DNA from: Parabacteroides gordonii MS-1 = DSM 23371
Lineage (GTDB): Bacteria > Bacteroidota > Bacteroidia > Bacteroidales > Tannerellaceae
NCBI RefSeq assembly: GCF_000969825.1
Contig: NZ_KQ033919.1
Span: 1,340,173-1,404,172 of the forward strand
Reading direction: 5' to 3'
DNA length: 64,000 bases
Both the position numbers and the translations under genes were made by a program. Position 1 is the first letter of the stretch, and the number at the start of each line of letters is the position of its first letter. Below are positions 9,547-19,500 of this stretch, piece after piece. Below the pieces are notes generated by a model that saw only the letters and a list, made by a program, of their open reading frames with translations, ran no database searches and had not been told where the DNA came from.

Positions 9547-11061
9547 TTATTTAGGCATATCCGGTAAGGAGAAACCATTGTTGTAAGTGTGCCTGATCCA
9601 TTCGTTAGCCATTTCTACCGCATTAAATTCGGCAAAGCGGCGGTCGAAACGAGGATCACCGTCTATTACTTTGAAATCGTCTACCGTAACGATCTTAATT
9701 TTGTCTGTCGGAGAGATATTGGTAAAGCACATATTCTCGCCGTCCCATTGCAATTCACGGTGTAACCCCTGCAATCCAGATAACCGTACGGCCAAGACTC
9801 CCATCACAACCATTTCGTTGAACGGACCGGAAAACTGGAAGTTAGAAGAAGCTTCTGTCCGGTTTTCGGGAGACTCTTTACATGCACGTATCCAATCCTG
9901 TTCGTGGGCATTTGTCGACCAGATATCTCCGTTACCGCCTTTGATCCTAGCAATAGAGGGTTTAGGCTGATTAAAATGTTCCATATCAGAGACAGGTAAT
10001 AAAGTCGGATTCATCCCATAACATCCTGTCATGATTTTACCTTTCGTACCCATAAAGATAATACCTCCGTTTTCATCACCCATCATTTGTCCATCTTTCA
10101 GTTCTTCCGGACGGGGTGGCATCAACCCTCCATCATACCAGTAAACTTTTACTTTCGGCATTTTTACATTTCCTTTTGCCGGTCGCTCCGGGAAAGTATA
10201 AGTAACAACCTGAGCATGGGGAGGAGAGTACAGATTACTCAATGTGGAACTACCGATAACGCTGGTCGGATATTTAAGATCAAGAGCCCAGTACAACGGA
10301 TCCATGATATGGCAGGCCATATCTCCTAGCGCTCCTGTTCCGAAGTCCCACCAGCCGCGCCAATTCCAGGGGGTGTAAACCGGATTATATGGGCGTTTCT
10401 GTGCCGGCCCGATGAATAAATCCCAATCCAAAGTCTTCGGGCATTTGGCTGCCTCCTTGGGTTGCATCAATCCCTGTGGCCAAATCGGGCGATCAGTCCA
10501 GCAATGTACTTCATACACTTCACCAATGACACCTGCTTGTATCCACTCCGCAATCTGACGACACCAGTCAAATGAGTTACCCTGGTTTCCCATCTGTGTG
10601 GCTACCTTATATTTCTTAGCCAGTTTGGTAAGTAAACGTGACTCGTAAACAGAATGAGTAAGCGGTTTTTGTGTATAACAATGTTTACCCAATGTAACGG
10701 CATGAGCTGTTACACCGGCGTGCGTATGGTCGGGTGTTGCTACCATGACAGCATCAATCGACTTTCCGATCTCATCAAACATCACACGCCAATCTTTAAA
10801 ACGTTTTGCATTCGGATAATCCTTAAAGGTCTTATCTGCATAATGCCAATCGACATCACAGAGTGCAACAATATTTTCCGTATTCATATTTGCCAGATTA
10901 CGACGTCCCATACCACCGACACCGATACCAGCTATATTCAACTTATCGCTCGGAGCAATATGTCCGTAAGTTCTGCCTAATACAGAACTCGGAATAATGG
11001 TAAGACCAGCTGTCATAACAGCACTTGTCTTCAGAAAATTTCTTCTTGAAATGTTTTTCAT
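9547..11061 (-). CDS. Exported Gfo/Idh/MocA-family oxidoreductase
   Basis: A 504-aa NAD(P)-dependent oxidoreductase with a twin-arginine signal (SRRNFLKTS near residue 5, then a hydrophobic run to about 29), so it is probably exported already folded with its cofactor. The Rossmann motif is GIGVGGMGRRNL (residues about 46-57). AVMVATPDHTHAG and YTQKPLTHSVYESR follow; the usual EKP of the family is QKP here, as in several exported relatives I recall. The C-terminal alpha/beta domain carries WRGWWDFGTGALGDMACHIMD. It could oxidise glycosides at C3 in the periplasm, as do related enzymes of the Bacteroides 3-keto-glycoside route. It is 15 bases from the TIM-barrel gene and downstream of the MFS porter. 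The substrate is inferred only. Confidence 0.88.
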   Translation of the reverse strand: MKNISRRNFLKTSAVMTAGLTIIPSSVLGRTYGHIAPSDKLNIAGIGVGGMGRRNLANMNTENIVALCDVDWHYADKTFKDYPNAKRFKDWRVMFDEIGKSIDAVMVATPDHTHAGVTAHAVTLGKHCYTQKPLTHSVYESRLLTKLAKKYKVATQMGNQGNSFDWCRQIAEWIQAGVIGEVYEVHCWTDRPIWPQGLMQPKEAAKCPKTLDWDLFIGPAQKRPYNPVYTPWNWRGWWDFGTGALGDMACHIMDPLYWALDLKYPTSVIGSSTLSNLYSPPHAQVVTYTFPERPAKGNVKMPKVKVYWYDGGLMPPRPEELKDGQMMGDENGGIIFMGTKGKIMTGCYGMNPTLLPVSDMEHFNQPKPSIARIKGGNGDIWSTNAHEQDWIRACKESPENRTEASSNFQFSGPFNEMVVMGVLAVRLSGLQGLHRELQWDGENMCFTNISPTDKIKIVTVDDFKVIDGDPRFDRRFAEFNAVEMANEWIRHTYNNGFSLPDMPK

Positions 11062-11077
11062 AACTATTACTATAATA

Positions 11078-11100
11078 CAAATCAGCAGTTAATACTGATT
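11078..11100 (-). other. Intercistronic stem-loop
   Basis: AAATCAG and CTGATTT can pair around a 9-base loop, just upstream of the oxidoreductase start. A separate 13-base palindrome (GATAGT-C-ACTATC) lies at 11132-11144. These are the only structures seen in the 108-base gap between the porter and oxidoreductase genes. They may stabilise or attenuate the transcript. Confidence 0.35.
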
Positions 11101-11169
11101 TTGTTAATTCAAAAATTAGCCTAACAACTACGATAGTCACTATCTAGCTTTACCACGTAGCATATTTTC

Positions 11170-12588
11170 TCATTTTATCCAGTTTTGTTCTATTTCTTCC
11201 AATGATTTACCGGTTGTTTCCGGAACTAATTTCCATATTATTAATATGTAAGGTACACACATGACCGCAAACAGGAAAAATGTACCTGACGGGGTTAAAG
11301 TCAGGAGCATCCAAGGTGTAAGTTGCCCTATTAAATAAGTTCCGACCCACAAGGCAAAACCTGCAATAGACATGGCCAGTCCTCTAATTTTAGCAGGATA
11401 CATTTCCGAAAGAAGCACCCAAACCACAGCACAGATAGAGACAGCACAGCAAAAAATATAACACAAGAAAAATACCAATAAAAAAAGACTAGGTATAGAC
11501 ATTGATCTATTCAGTATAAAATAACCACCGATAAGCAACAAAGAAACAATCATCCCTGACACACCATAATATACTAACTTTTTTCGCCCAACCCGATCTA
11601 TTATTACCAATGCGAGAATGGATGTCATCATATTAACAAGCCCAACCAACACCTGAGATAAAAGAGAATCTCCACTGGAAAGACCCGCACTTTCAAATAT
11701 AGATGGTCCATAGTAAAGAACTGCATTAACACCCATAAACTGTCCCAAAATAGCGATACAAACACCTATTAACACTATCTTTAGGATTTTCGGTTTAAAT
11801 AACAGAGCCCATTCAGACTTTGATTCACTCCGGATGACAGATAATGTTTCATTCAGTTGTATCTTAATTTCACTCACATTGCGATAAATTCCGGAAAAAA
11901 CAGAAAAAGCTTCCGTTTCTCTCCCTTTCAACAGTAACCAACGAGGGCTTTCAGGTATAAAGAAAACAATCACAAGAAAAAACAAAGCCGGAAAAATTTC
12001 CATCCCCAACATGCCCCGCCAAACTTCCGTTATGAACAGACGGTTTAGCCACGAAGTCGTTAAAGAAATATCTCCTTTCCCTAACTGTAATAAAATGTAA
12101 TTAGTCAGATATGCACCTAAAAAACCAACTGTAATTGCAACTTGATAAAGTGACACCAACCGCCCACGGTATGCAGCGACTGAGACTTCTGAAATATAGA
12201 GAGGAGACACGATTGAGACTATACCAATACCAACACCACCTATGATGCGATAAATGACCAGTTGATTAAAATTTGTACTGAATGCACAACCGATAGCAGA
12301 AGCAGAAAACAAAATGGCTGAAAAAATCATTGTCTGCTTTCTCCCCGTTATATCACTCAATATACCAGCCATAAGCACCCCTACTATCGAACCGATAAGT
12401 GCACATCCGACATACCATCCTTGTTGCAGCGAATCCAACTGAAACAATTGGGTGACCTGAGCGATCGTCCCGGAAATAACAGCCGTATCATATCCAAACA
12501 GGAAACCACCCAGAGCTGCCACCACGGAAAGAAAAACAAGATAACCAAAGTTGATTTTCGTTTTCATACTCACTTTATTAGTTTCCAA
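11170..12588 (-). CDS. Sugar porter, major facilitator superfamily
   Basis: A 472-aa inner-membrane transporter with 12 predicted helices. Sugar-porter signatures are present: GGFLFGYDTAVISG in helix 1, DITGRKQT after helix 2, YRGRLVSLYQ, PESPRWLLLKGR before the central loop, DRVGRKKLVYYG after helix 8, and PETTGKSLEEIEQ at the C-terminus. It resembles the xylose/arabinose/glucose proton symporters. In this locus it would carry the monosaccharide released in the periplasm into the cell. The start at 12588 overlaps the end of the preceding gene by 11 bases. An internal start at 12567 (MKTKINF) would leave a 10-base gap and a normal N-terminus. Translational coupling with the upstream gene is likely. 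Confidence 0.92.
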   Translation of the reverse strand: METNKVSMKTKINFGYLVFLSVVAALGGFLFGYDTAVISGTIAQVTQLFQLDSLQQGWYVGCALIGSIVGVLMAGILSDITGRKQTMIFSAILFSASAIGCAFSTNFNQLVIYRIIGGVGIGIVSIVSPLYISEVSVAAYRGRLVSLYQVAITVGFLGAYLTNYILLQLGKGDISLTTSWLNRLFITEVWRGMLGMEIFPALFFLVIVFFIPESPRWLLLKGRETEAFSVFSGIYRNVSEIKIQLNETLSVIRSESKSEWALLFKPKILKIVLIGVCIAILGQFMGVNAVLYYGPSIFESAGLSSGDSLLSQVLVGLVNMMTSILALVIIDRVGRKKLVYYGVSGMIVSLLLIGGYFILNRSMSIPSLFLLVFFLCYIFCCAVSICAVVWVLLSEMYPAKIRGLAMSIAGFALWVGTYLIGQLTPWMLLTLTPSGTFFLFAVMCVPYILIIWKLVPETTGKSLEEIEQNWIK

Positions 12589-14722
12589 ACATTGTTTGTA
12601 TCACCTCATCCATATGAGGTTTCATTGCAACACCCTTTGTTTTATCCCAAAAGCTGGTATCATCCTCAATCAATACCTGAGTACCAATGATCCAACTCTG
12701 GATCCAACCGGTCAAGGTAGACCATGCCCCCCAACCATGATCGGCATTTGAAGCCCAGTAGTCCCACCGGTTATAATCGAATGCACGATACCAGGCTCCA
12801 TCTAAATGGGCATATCTGTCACTTTTTACCTGAATACGGATTAGGAAATCCGACAATTTTTCTACCGCTTCTTGATATTGGGTATTACCTGTCGCTCTTG
12901 CAGCTTCGTTCAATGAGAAAAAAGCAAAATTCGAAGTATATAACATATCCGCCACCGGATCACCGTTATGTGAAATAAGCGGAGCCTCCGTCACACCATA
13001 ATCCTTATTTGATTTAGCTTTTCCAAACGTACCGGTACTACTATTGCCTAATTCTTCCCTGATCGCTCCTGATGTTTGTTGATTTTCCAACAAACGACTT
13101 ACTACCTGATCTAGCCATTCCCTATGCTCCGGAGTATCCTGCACCTGTACTAACCAAGCCAACGGCAGTATCATTCGCGCCCGCTCTTGCTGAATTCCAT
13201 TTGTCCACTTCCAACCCTCCGGATAGTTTTCCATTGTAAGCCTGATAGCTTTTTCAGCTTTTTCTAATAATGGTTGATAACCTGTTTTGTCATAAAGCCA
13301 TAGATAACAGGCCCACATCCAGGATTCAAAATGAGGATGAGGATTCACCAGTTCCGGACGCTTAGCATAATATTGCCAACCTTTTTCCAAAATCTGAGGT
13401 TCCTCCAAACGACCACCATTGCCGAAAAAACCATTTACATTACTTAAACGGAAATTAGCTAGTATATTCTCGATAATTTCTTTATTCCACCGATCATAAT
13501 CCATAAAAGCAGAAGCCCCTATCAATCCTAATACCAAACGAGCATTGTCATCAGCATAAAAAACATAAGGATGAGTATCAGACCATCCGATCAAACCATA
13601 GACCGGACTGGAAGGATCTATTCTTTTTCCAGCTCTAAATGCTGATTTTTTCAGTACATATTCCATCAGATTCTTAGACACTTCTTCATAGGTTGAATTA
13701 TTCAAAGACTTCCCTCCAGCAGCAAGAGCAAATGCAACTTCCCCTTGCACATCAGCTCGAAGCCAATACCGGAAATCTTGTTCTCCATCATAATAGATAT
13801 TGGATGCATGGCCTTCAAGAATTCCCATCGAGCCATTTCCAACTTTGCTGTCAGCCGGAAGTGCGCGGGCTACAGGCATTAACCCGTCCCCCTGTCGTTC
13901 CAACTGCAATTTTTTCCATGAGGGATCAATAAAGAAACGGCCATTGAAAAACCACTCCAGACCTCTGCTTATCATATCCTTTCCTGCATCAGCCGGAAGA
14001 GATTGTTCTCTACTGTAAGTAGGTCTAACATCAGACGGCCATTCTGTTGAAAATGTGAAATCAGAATCATTTGTTACAAACGAAATAATATATTTCCATA
14101 CAGATTGCCAGGCGCCAAGAGGTTCGTAGCGACCTGTCCGGAAATTACTGAGTTTTGTAAATGCGACCAATATATTATCTTTCTCACATAACAAAGGATA
14201 GCTCTCCACATCTTCTATCCCATACTCTGCCTGATCAAAACCTGCAACACGAGCTAATACAATCAATGGGTCATTCACTTTTGCTACACGAGTATAGCAA
14301 TCATTAACACCTATAATATCCATCGGTTCCAGATTCATCAGTTTGTCACTGGTTATTACTCCACGTTCCAAAGATGCATGAAAAGTTTCTTTTTCAACAC
14401 ATAGATCTGGTAACTTATCCGGATATTCCAAATAAAGCCTAATCTTTTTCTGTTGTGCCAATTTATATGTTTCCTGTGTAATTTCCAGAGGACACATCGG
14501 ATAAGTATCACAAACGATAACGGCTCCTGAACCGTTGGTCGCATTTTCAATCATTACTTCCGGAGAGTCAAATATTATCAATTTGAACCCCTCACTTTTA
14601 AGTAATTGATACACTTCATTCTGCTCACTACCACAATAATATATTGTTTTATTTTCAACACAACTGCATAACAAAAGAAAGAGACCCCAAAAACATAATA
14701 ATTTTAATTTCATATTTTTCAT
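12578..14722 (-). CDS. Unassigned 714-aa lipoprotein, possible six-hairpin carbohydrate-active enzyme
   Basis: A large predicted lipoprotein (signal peptide, lipobox LCSC, Cys21) that I cannot place in a named family. Residues about 25-235 look like an alpha/beta domain (strands such as LIIFDSPEV, GAVIVCDTYP, LIVLARVAG, ILVAFTKLSNF). From about 260 to the end the sequence is helical and rich in Trp/Tyr, with hairpin-like repeats (LEWFFNGRFFIDP, VYGLIGWSDTHPYVFYADDNARLVLGLIGA, NPHPHFESWMWACYLWLYDKTGY, YRAFDYNRWDYWASNADHGWGAWSTLTGW). This recalls an (alpha/alpha)6 glycosidase or lyase. Conserved-looking acidic residues lie in YADDNAR and HFESWMW. It sits between SusD and the sugar porter, where the main enzyme of the locus is expected. 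The enzyme role is inference from fold-like features and context. Confidence 0.6.
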   Translation of the reverse strand: MKNMKLKLLCFWGLFLLLCSCVENKTIYYCGSEQNEVYQLLKSEGFKLIIFDSPEVMIENATNGSGAVIVCDTYPMCPLEITQETYKLAQQKKIRLYLEYPDKLPDLCVEKETFHASLERGVITSDKLMNLEPMDIIGVNDCYTRVAKVNDPLIVLARVAGFDQAEYGIEDVESYPLLCEKDNILVAFTKLSNFRTGRYEPLGAWQSVWKYIISFVTNDSDFTFSTEWPSDVRPTYSREQSLPADAGKDMISRGLEWFFNGRFFIDPSWKKLQLERQGDGLMPVARALPADSKVGNGSMGILEGHASNIYYDGEQDFRYWLRADVQGEVAFALAAGGKSLNNSTYEEVSKNLMEYVLKKSAFRAGKRIDPSSPVYGLIGWSDTHPYVFYADDNARLVLGLIGASAFMDYDRWNKEIIENILANFRLSNVNGFFGNGGRLEEPQILEKGWQYYAKRPELVNPHPHFESWMWACYLWLYDKTGYQPLLEKAEKAIRLTMENYPEGWKWTNGIQQERARMILPLAWLVQVQDTPEHREWLDQVVSRLLENQQTSGAIREELGNSSTGTFGKAKSNKDYGVTEAPLISHNGDPVADMLYTSNFAFFSLNEAARATGNTQYQEAVEKLSDFLIRIQVKSDRYAHLDGAWYRAFDYNRWDYWASNADHGWGAWSTLTGWIQSWIIGTQVLIEDDTSFWDKTKGVAMKPHMDEVIQTMFGN

Positions 14723-14754
14723 ATATTACTATTTGAAAAAAACTGTCACGAAAA

Positions 14755-14784
14755 TAAAGGAGGATATATAAAAATCCCCCTTTA
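14755..14784 (-). terminator. Intercistronic attenuator or terminator after SusD
   Basis: TAAAGGAGGAT pairs with ATCCCCCTTTA with one mismatch, and on the minus strand a T-rich run follows. It lies between the SusD gene and the 714-aa lipoprotein gene. Partial termination here would give more SusCD than enzyme, as is common in such operons. Confidence 0.55.
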
Positions 14785-14801
14785 TATACTCATTTTGAAT
14801 A

Positions 14802-16535
14802 TCAATATCCTGGATTTTGTTCTAAGTTCGAGTTTAGAACTAATTCATTTGAAGGCAACGGTTTCAACCAGTTTTTCTTTTCATCAAACTGCCAACCATT
14901 CTTTGCCGGACTATTCCAATGAGGAGCAATATAACCGGCATCACTCACTGGTATTGCGCTAGGATCAAGAACTGGTTTGAACTGGTCTTTGATATCTGCA
15001 AATTGTTTCATTTTTGCTCCTAACATAGGACGTTTAATCAAATTAACAGCCGCCCATCTCATTAAATCATCAAAGCGATATCCTTCGCAAGCAAATTCAA
15101 CCCTCCGTTCACGACGTATCTCATTCAGTAACGGGCTCAATTCCGGGAAGTCCCACCTCGGATCAATAAAGCCGACATCCACTGTCATATGAGGCATGTC
15201 CACTCGATCACGCAATTGGTTTACCGAAATATCCAGATCATTCTGACTACACTCACCCAGCTCAGCCTTGGCTTCTGCATAATTACATAAAACCTCTGCG
15301 TACCGGAAAATAATACTTGCTGTAATATATCCACCTTCATGTACTGCGGCCGGATCACATCCTTTATATAATTGATAACCGGTTGTATTTCTCAAACGGG
15401 AATCATATGTCATATCCGGTACAGTAAAAGAACCGCTCACTTGTCCATTCACAATCACACGTGGATCACCTTTCTGGTAAATTGTTTGTCTCAAACGAGG
15501 GTCTCTATCCTGTACTTCTTTCTCCACCAAATCATCCCCCTGGTAAAGAGGACTGATACTGATAGGTTTACCATCTGAACAGAGATAAGCTTCTATCATA
15601 TACTTAGAAACTCCGGTATTATTATCACTTACACCCCAAATACTCTGGCTGTTATTATATACCCCTAATCCCATATCATATTTTTTCCAAAGTAAAACTT
15701 CTTTGTTAGCAGATAAATCTGTCTGATTAAACAAGTTCCAATAACCTTTACTTTTATCTCCCCCTACCGGTTCTATTGCATAGACGTCCTTATCGATCAC
15801 CGCCCGTGCTGCATTTGCTGCAACCCGGAAGAAACGATTCGGATCTGCATTTGCAACGCCAAAGGCCGTTCCGTTATGGTATTTTTCCCACGTTCCTTCA
15901 TATAAAGCGACACGACTCTGAAACAACAGAGCTACATCTTTATGAATTCGTCCGGAAGTAGCCATACTCTTTTCCGGTAATAGACTAATAGCCTTATCTA
16001 AATCAGCTATAATAGAATCTGCTATTACCGTCCGTGAAACCCTGCTATCAAACAGTTCTTCTGAATCAGCATACAAAGCTTTCCCAATCCAGGGAAGATC
16101 ACCAAACTGTTTCAATTTGTCATAATAAAACCAGGCACGCCAAAAATAAATTTCACCAATATAAGGAGCCGTTTCAGAAATAGGGTCCTGCGATTTATGG
16201 TAGTTATCAATGAAGAAATTCAGTCCTCTAAGCATTGTCCAGTCCCATCCACCTCCGGAAGATGGAACTGTAATCGTTCCGGATATTTGGGCATCATAAT
16301 TATATGACCCGGAGACCAGATTATCTGAAGCATTATCCTTCTCATATGGTCCGTAATCATGACCACTCAATACCGGGAAATTCCCATAATACTTATTGGC
16401 ATAAAGTTCCATTTCCTTTGCTGAAAATGTCATCTGCTGATCTGTGATCTTATCCAAAGGATCCCGGTCTAGGAAATCTTCACAAGACGTAATGAACAAT
16501 CCTAACAGTACGATAAATAAGCTATATTTTTTCAT
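14802..16535 (-). CDS. SusD/RagB-family nutrient-binding lipoprotein
   Basis: A 577-aa surface glycan-binding partner of the SusC pore. It has a lipobox (ITSC, Cys18) followed by the typical EDFLDRDPLDKITD start. SusD features include APYIGEIYFWRAWFYYDKLKQFGDLPWI, ALLFQSRVALYEGTW, the RYAEVLCNYAEAKAELG helix, and the C-terminal RREFAFE-like motif (ERRVEFACEGYRFDDLMRW). The TPR-helical fold and carbohydrate binding are known for the family. It lies 11 bases after the SusC gene and is surely co-transcribed with it. The specific ligand cannot be read from the sequence. Confidence 0.95.
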   Translation of the reverse strand: MKKYSLFIVLLGLFITSCEDFLDRDPLDKITDQQMTFSAKEMELYANKYYGNFPVLSGHDYGPYEKDNASDNLVSGSYNYDAQISGTITVPSSGGGWDWTMLRGLNFFIDNYHKSQDPISETAPYIGEIYFWRAWFYYDKLKQFGDLPWIGKALYADSEELFDSRVSRTVIADSIIADLDKAISLLPEKSMATSGRIHKDVALLFQSRVALYEGTWEKYHNGTAFGVANADPNRFFRVAANAARAVIDKDVYAIEPVGGDKSKGYWNLFNQTDLSANKEVLLWKKYDMGLGVYNNSQSIWGVSDNNTGVSKYMIEAYLCSDGKPISISPLYQGDDLVEKEVQDRDPRLRQTIYQKGDPRVIVNGQVSGSFTVPDMTYDSRLRNTTGYQLYKGCDPAAVHEGGYITASIIFRYAEVLCNYAEAKAELGECSQNDLDISVNQLRDRVDMPHMTVDVGFIDPRWDFPELSPLLNEIRRERRVEFACEGYRFDDLMRWAAVNLIKRPMLGAKMKQFADIKDQFKPVLDPSAIPVSDAGYIAPHWNSPAKNGWQFDEKKNWLKPLPSNELVLNSNLEQNPGY

Positions 16536-16546
16536 AATAATTCAAT

Positions 16547-19500
16547 TTAAAAATCAACATTAAAACCAAAAGAGAATGTCTTCGATAAAGGATAAACTTT
16601 TCCGGCTCCCCAACTTCCGTTTAAAAGTTCAGGATCAAAATTTTTCTGCAAAGATGTAATTGTAAAGAGATTTTCTCCACTGATAAACATACGGATACGC
16701 TCTAAACCGATCTTTGACATAATAGTCTTTGGAATTGTATAACCTAACTGAAAATTCTTCAGGCGTAGATAAGCTGCATTCTGTAGATAACGAGTTTGCG
16801 ACTGTTGGTTTTTATATACTTCAGAAGAATTATAGGGCTTCGGATAATAAGCACTAGTATTTTCCGGAGTCCAGAAATCAGATGTTTCTTCATACATATT
16901 AGAACCAAACCCACCAGTGAATCCCCAGAAGAAAACTCCGCTATTTCCACCTGTCGGAGGACAAAAATCACGCTTCCCTACCCCTTGCAGGAAAATGTTC
17001 AAATCAAAACCTTTCCACTGTGCACCTAAAGAAATACCATAGCTAAAACGTGGAGTTGTATTTCCAATAACAGTTAGGTCTCCATGATCATCTTTCGTAT
17101 TTTTACCTTTATCAATTTTACCATCATTATTTAAATCCTTATACTCCACATCTCCAACTGTCCAGTTTCCATAGATATATGACTGATCAGATATCTTTTT
17201 CAACTGCTCTTCCGTTTGTATGATACCTGCTGTTTTATATCCCCAGATTTCTCCAATCGTCTGCCCTTCATAGTAGGTTGACAAAATCTTTGTGGGATTA
17301 TTATAAGTGATAACCTTGGATACATAATCAGATAAAACCAAATTTACATTATAAGAGAAATCGCTTCCTATCTGATCTCTCCATCCCAGATTCAATTCGA
17401 AACCAGAAGTACGTAAATCGGCATTATTTTCTTGTGGTACACTTGCTCCCAATACCGCCGGCAGGGCATTGGCAGGGCCAAACATGTCAGTTGTCGTACG
17501 ACGATACCAGTCAAATGAAAGATTCAACTGATTCGATAAGAATGAAGCATCTACTCCCACATCAATGGTAGAAACTGTTTCCCAGGTCAGATTACGGCTG
17601 ACCAACCCAGGTGCCTCCAGATAGTTCGGACGTACCCCGTCTATCAGATAACCATAATTATTGCCTACATTCACTGTGCTCAAATACAAATAATCACCCA
17701 CATTCTGATTCCCCAACGATCCATAAGAAGCACGTAGTTTCAATGAGTTCACAATATGTTCGATTGTCCAGAAGTTTTCTCTGGCAATATTATAACCGAC
17801 AGAAACGGAAGGGAAAAATCCAAAACGGTCACCACGCTGGAATTTGGAAGAACCATCATAACGAGCATTAAACTCAATCAGGTATTTTTCTTTATAGTTA
17901 TAATTAGCACGGATAAAAGTACCCATATTTGCCCAATGCGTCAGTGTCTGGGAATTCGTCTGTTCACCAATCGCAGTTGATAAAGAAGGAATATCCTGAT
18001 TTATCAAATTACGACGCATAGCAGTCAAATAATCATATTTACTTAACTCCAATTGCTGACCAACCATGACCGACATAAAATGGTCGCCAAACAAATGTTC
18101 ATAAGAAGTATAAGCATTAAATGAGCTATAATCAGTTTGAGCCTGCAAAGTTGAAAAAGCATCATGATTTGGAGCCATTACCGGAACTTCGGAGACCGTA
18201 TACTCCCAGATTACCGCTTTGTCGTGAGTAGACTCTTTTCTTGCCGTATTTCGGTAAGTATAATCAACGTTTATCTTCCAACCTTTAATCGGCTCAGCCT
18301 CTAAAGCTCCCGTTGCACTAAAAACATTGGTATTGTCAAGTGTACGTCCCCCGTCTATTTGTTTATAAATATGAGAGGTTGAAGCCCAATGTCCGTTCGG
18401 ATCTTTCAAAGACCAGTTCGGATAGCGGGTTGTTGCCAAATGTACCCAGTTACCTATATCCCCATTATAAGCCTCTGAAACGGTATTATTTTTATCCCGG
18501 CTGAATTTGACTCTGACATCTCCACGCAACCATTTATAGGGTTCAAAATGTAAATTGCTTGTCAGGTTAAAACGTTCAAAACGATCTTTTCCATATCGCA
18601 ACAATCCATTTTCCTTATAATAGCCGGCTCCCACATAATAATTGGATTTCTCCGTACCACCTCTTACACTCAAGTCATGTTTATGATTCCATGATCCCGG
18701 TTTAAAGAATGCCCTGAACCAATCCACATTATCATTATCCAATGTAGCATACGACCAATAATCCGTATTATTCGGATTCGGAATGTTTGACGGATAATGT
18801 CCCGGATCTGCCATATAAGCTTTGATGCGCCCAATATGTTCATCACTGAACATCGGAGACTGTCCTGAGTTTAGTGATGCGATATTATACGCATTCGCAA
18901 AATCAAGTGAGTTTACCTGATTCGGAATACATGTTGCATGATTATAGCCTATCACATTATTATAAGATACGGTCACCTTTTCATTTTTAGCCCCCTTCTT
19001 AGTCGTTACCAGAATAACACCATAAGCAGCACGTGCACCGTAAATAGCAGCAGAAGCCGCATCCTTCAAAACAGTCAGAGTTTCTACATCGGCAGGATTA
19101 ATATTATTAATATTATCAGCCGGAACTCCATCTACAATAAATAACGGAGCCCCCCCGGAAAGACTGGTTGTACCACGAACATTATAATCCATCGTTGAGC
19201 CGGGAGCCCCGCCATTTCCAGAAACTGTCATATTCAAGTTTCCGACTACTCCCTGCAAAGCCTTTCCAATGTTTGTAACAGAGCGGTTTTCCATTGTTTT
19301 ATTATCTATTTGTGCAACAGCACCAGTCAGATTCACCTTCTTGGTTGTACCGTAACCAACCACTACCACTTCTTCCAACGCCTGACTATCTTCCAACAAT
19401 GAAACAGAAACATCAGATTTACTTCCTACAGCAATATCTCTTGTTGTATATCCGATATAAGAAAATTGAAGAACCGCATTATCACTGGATAGCATCAAAG

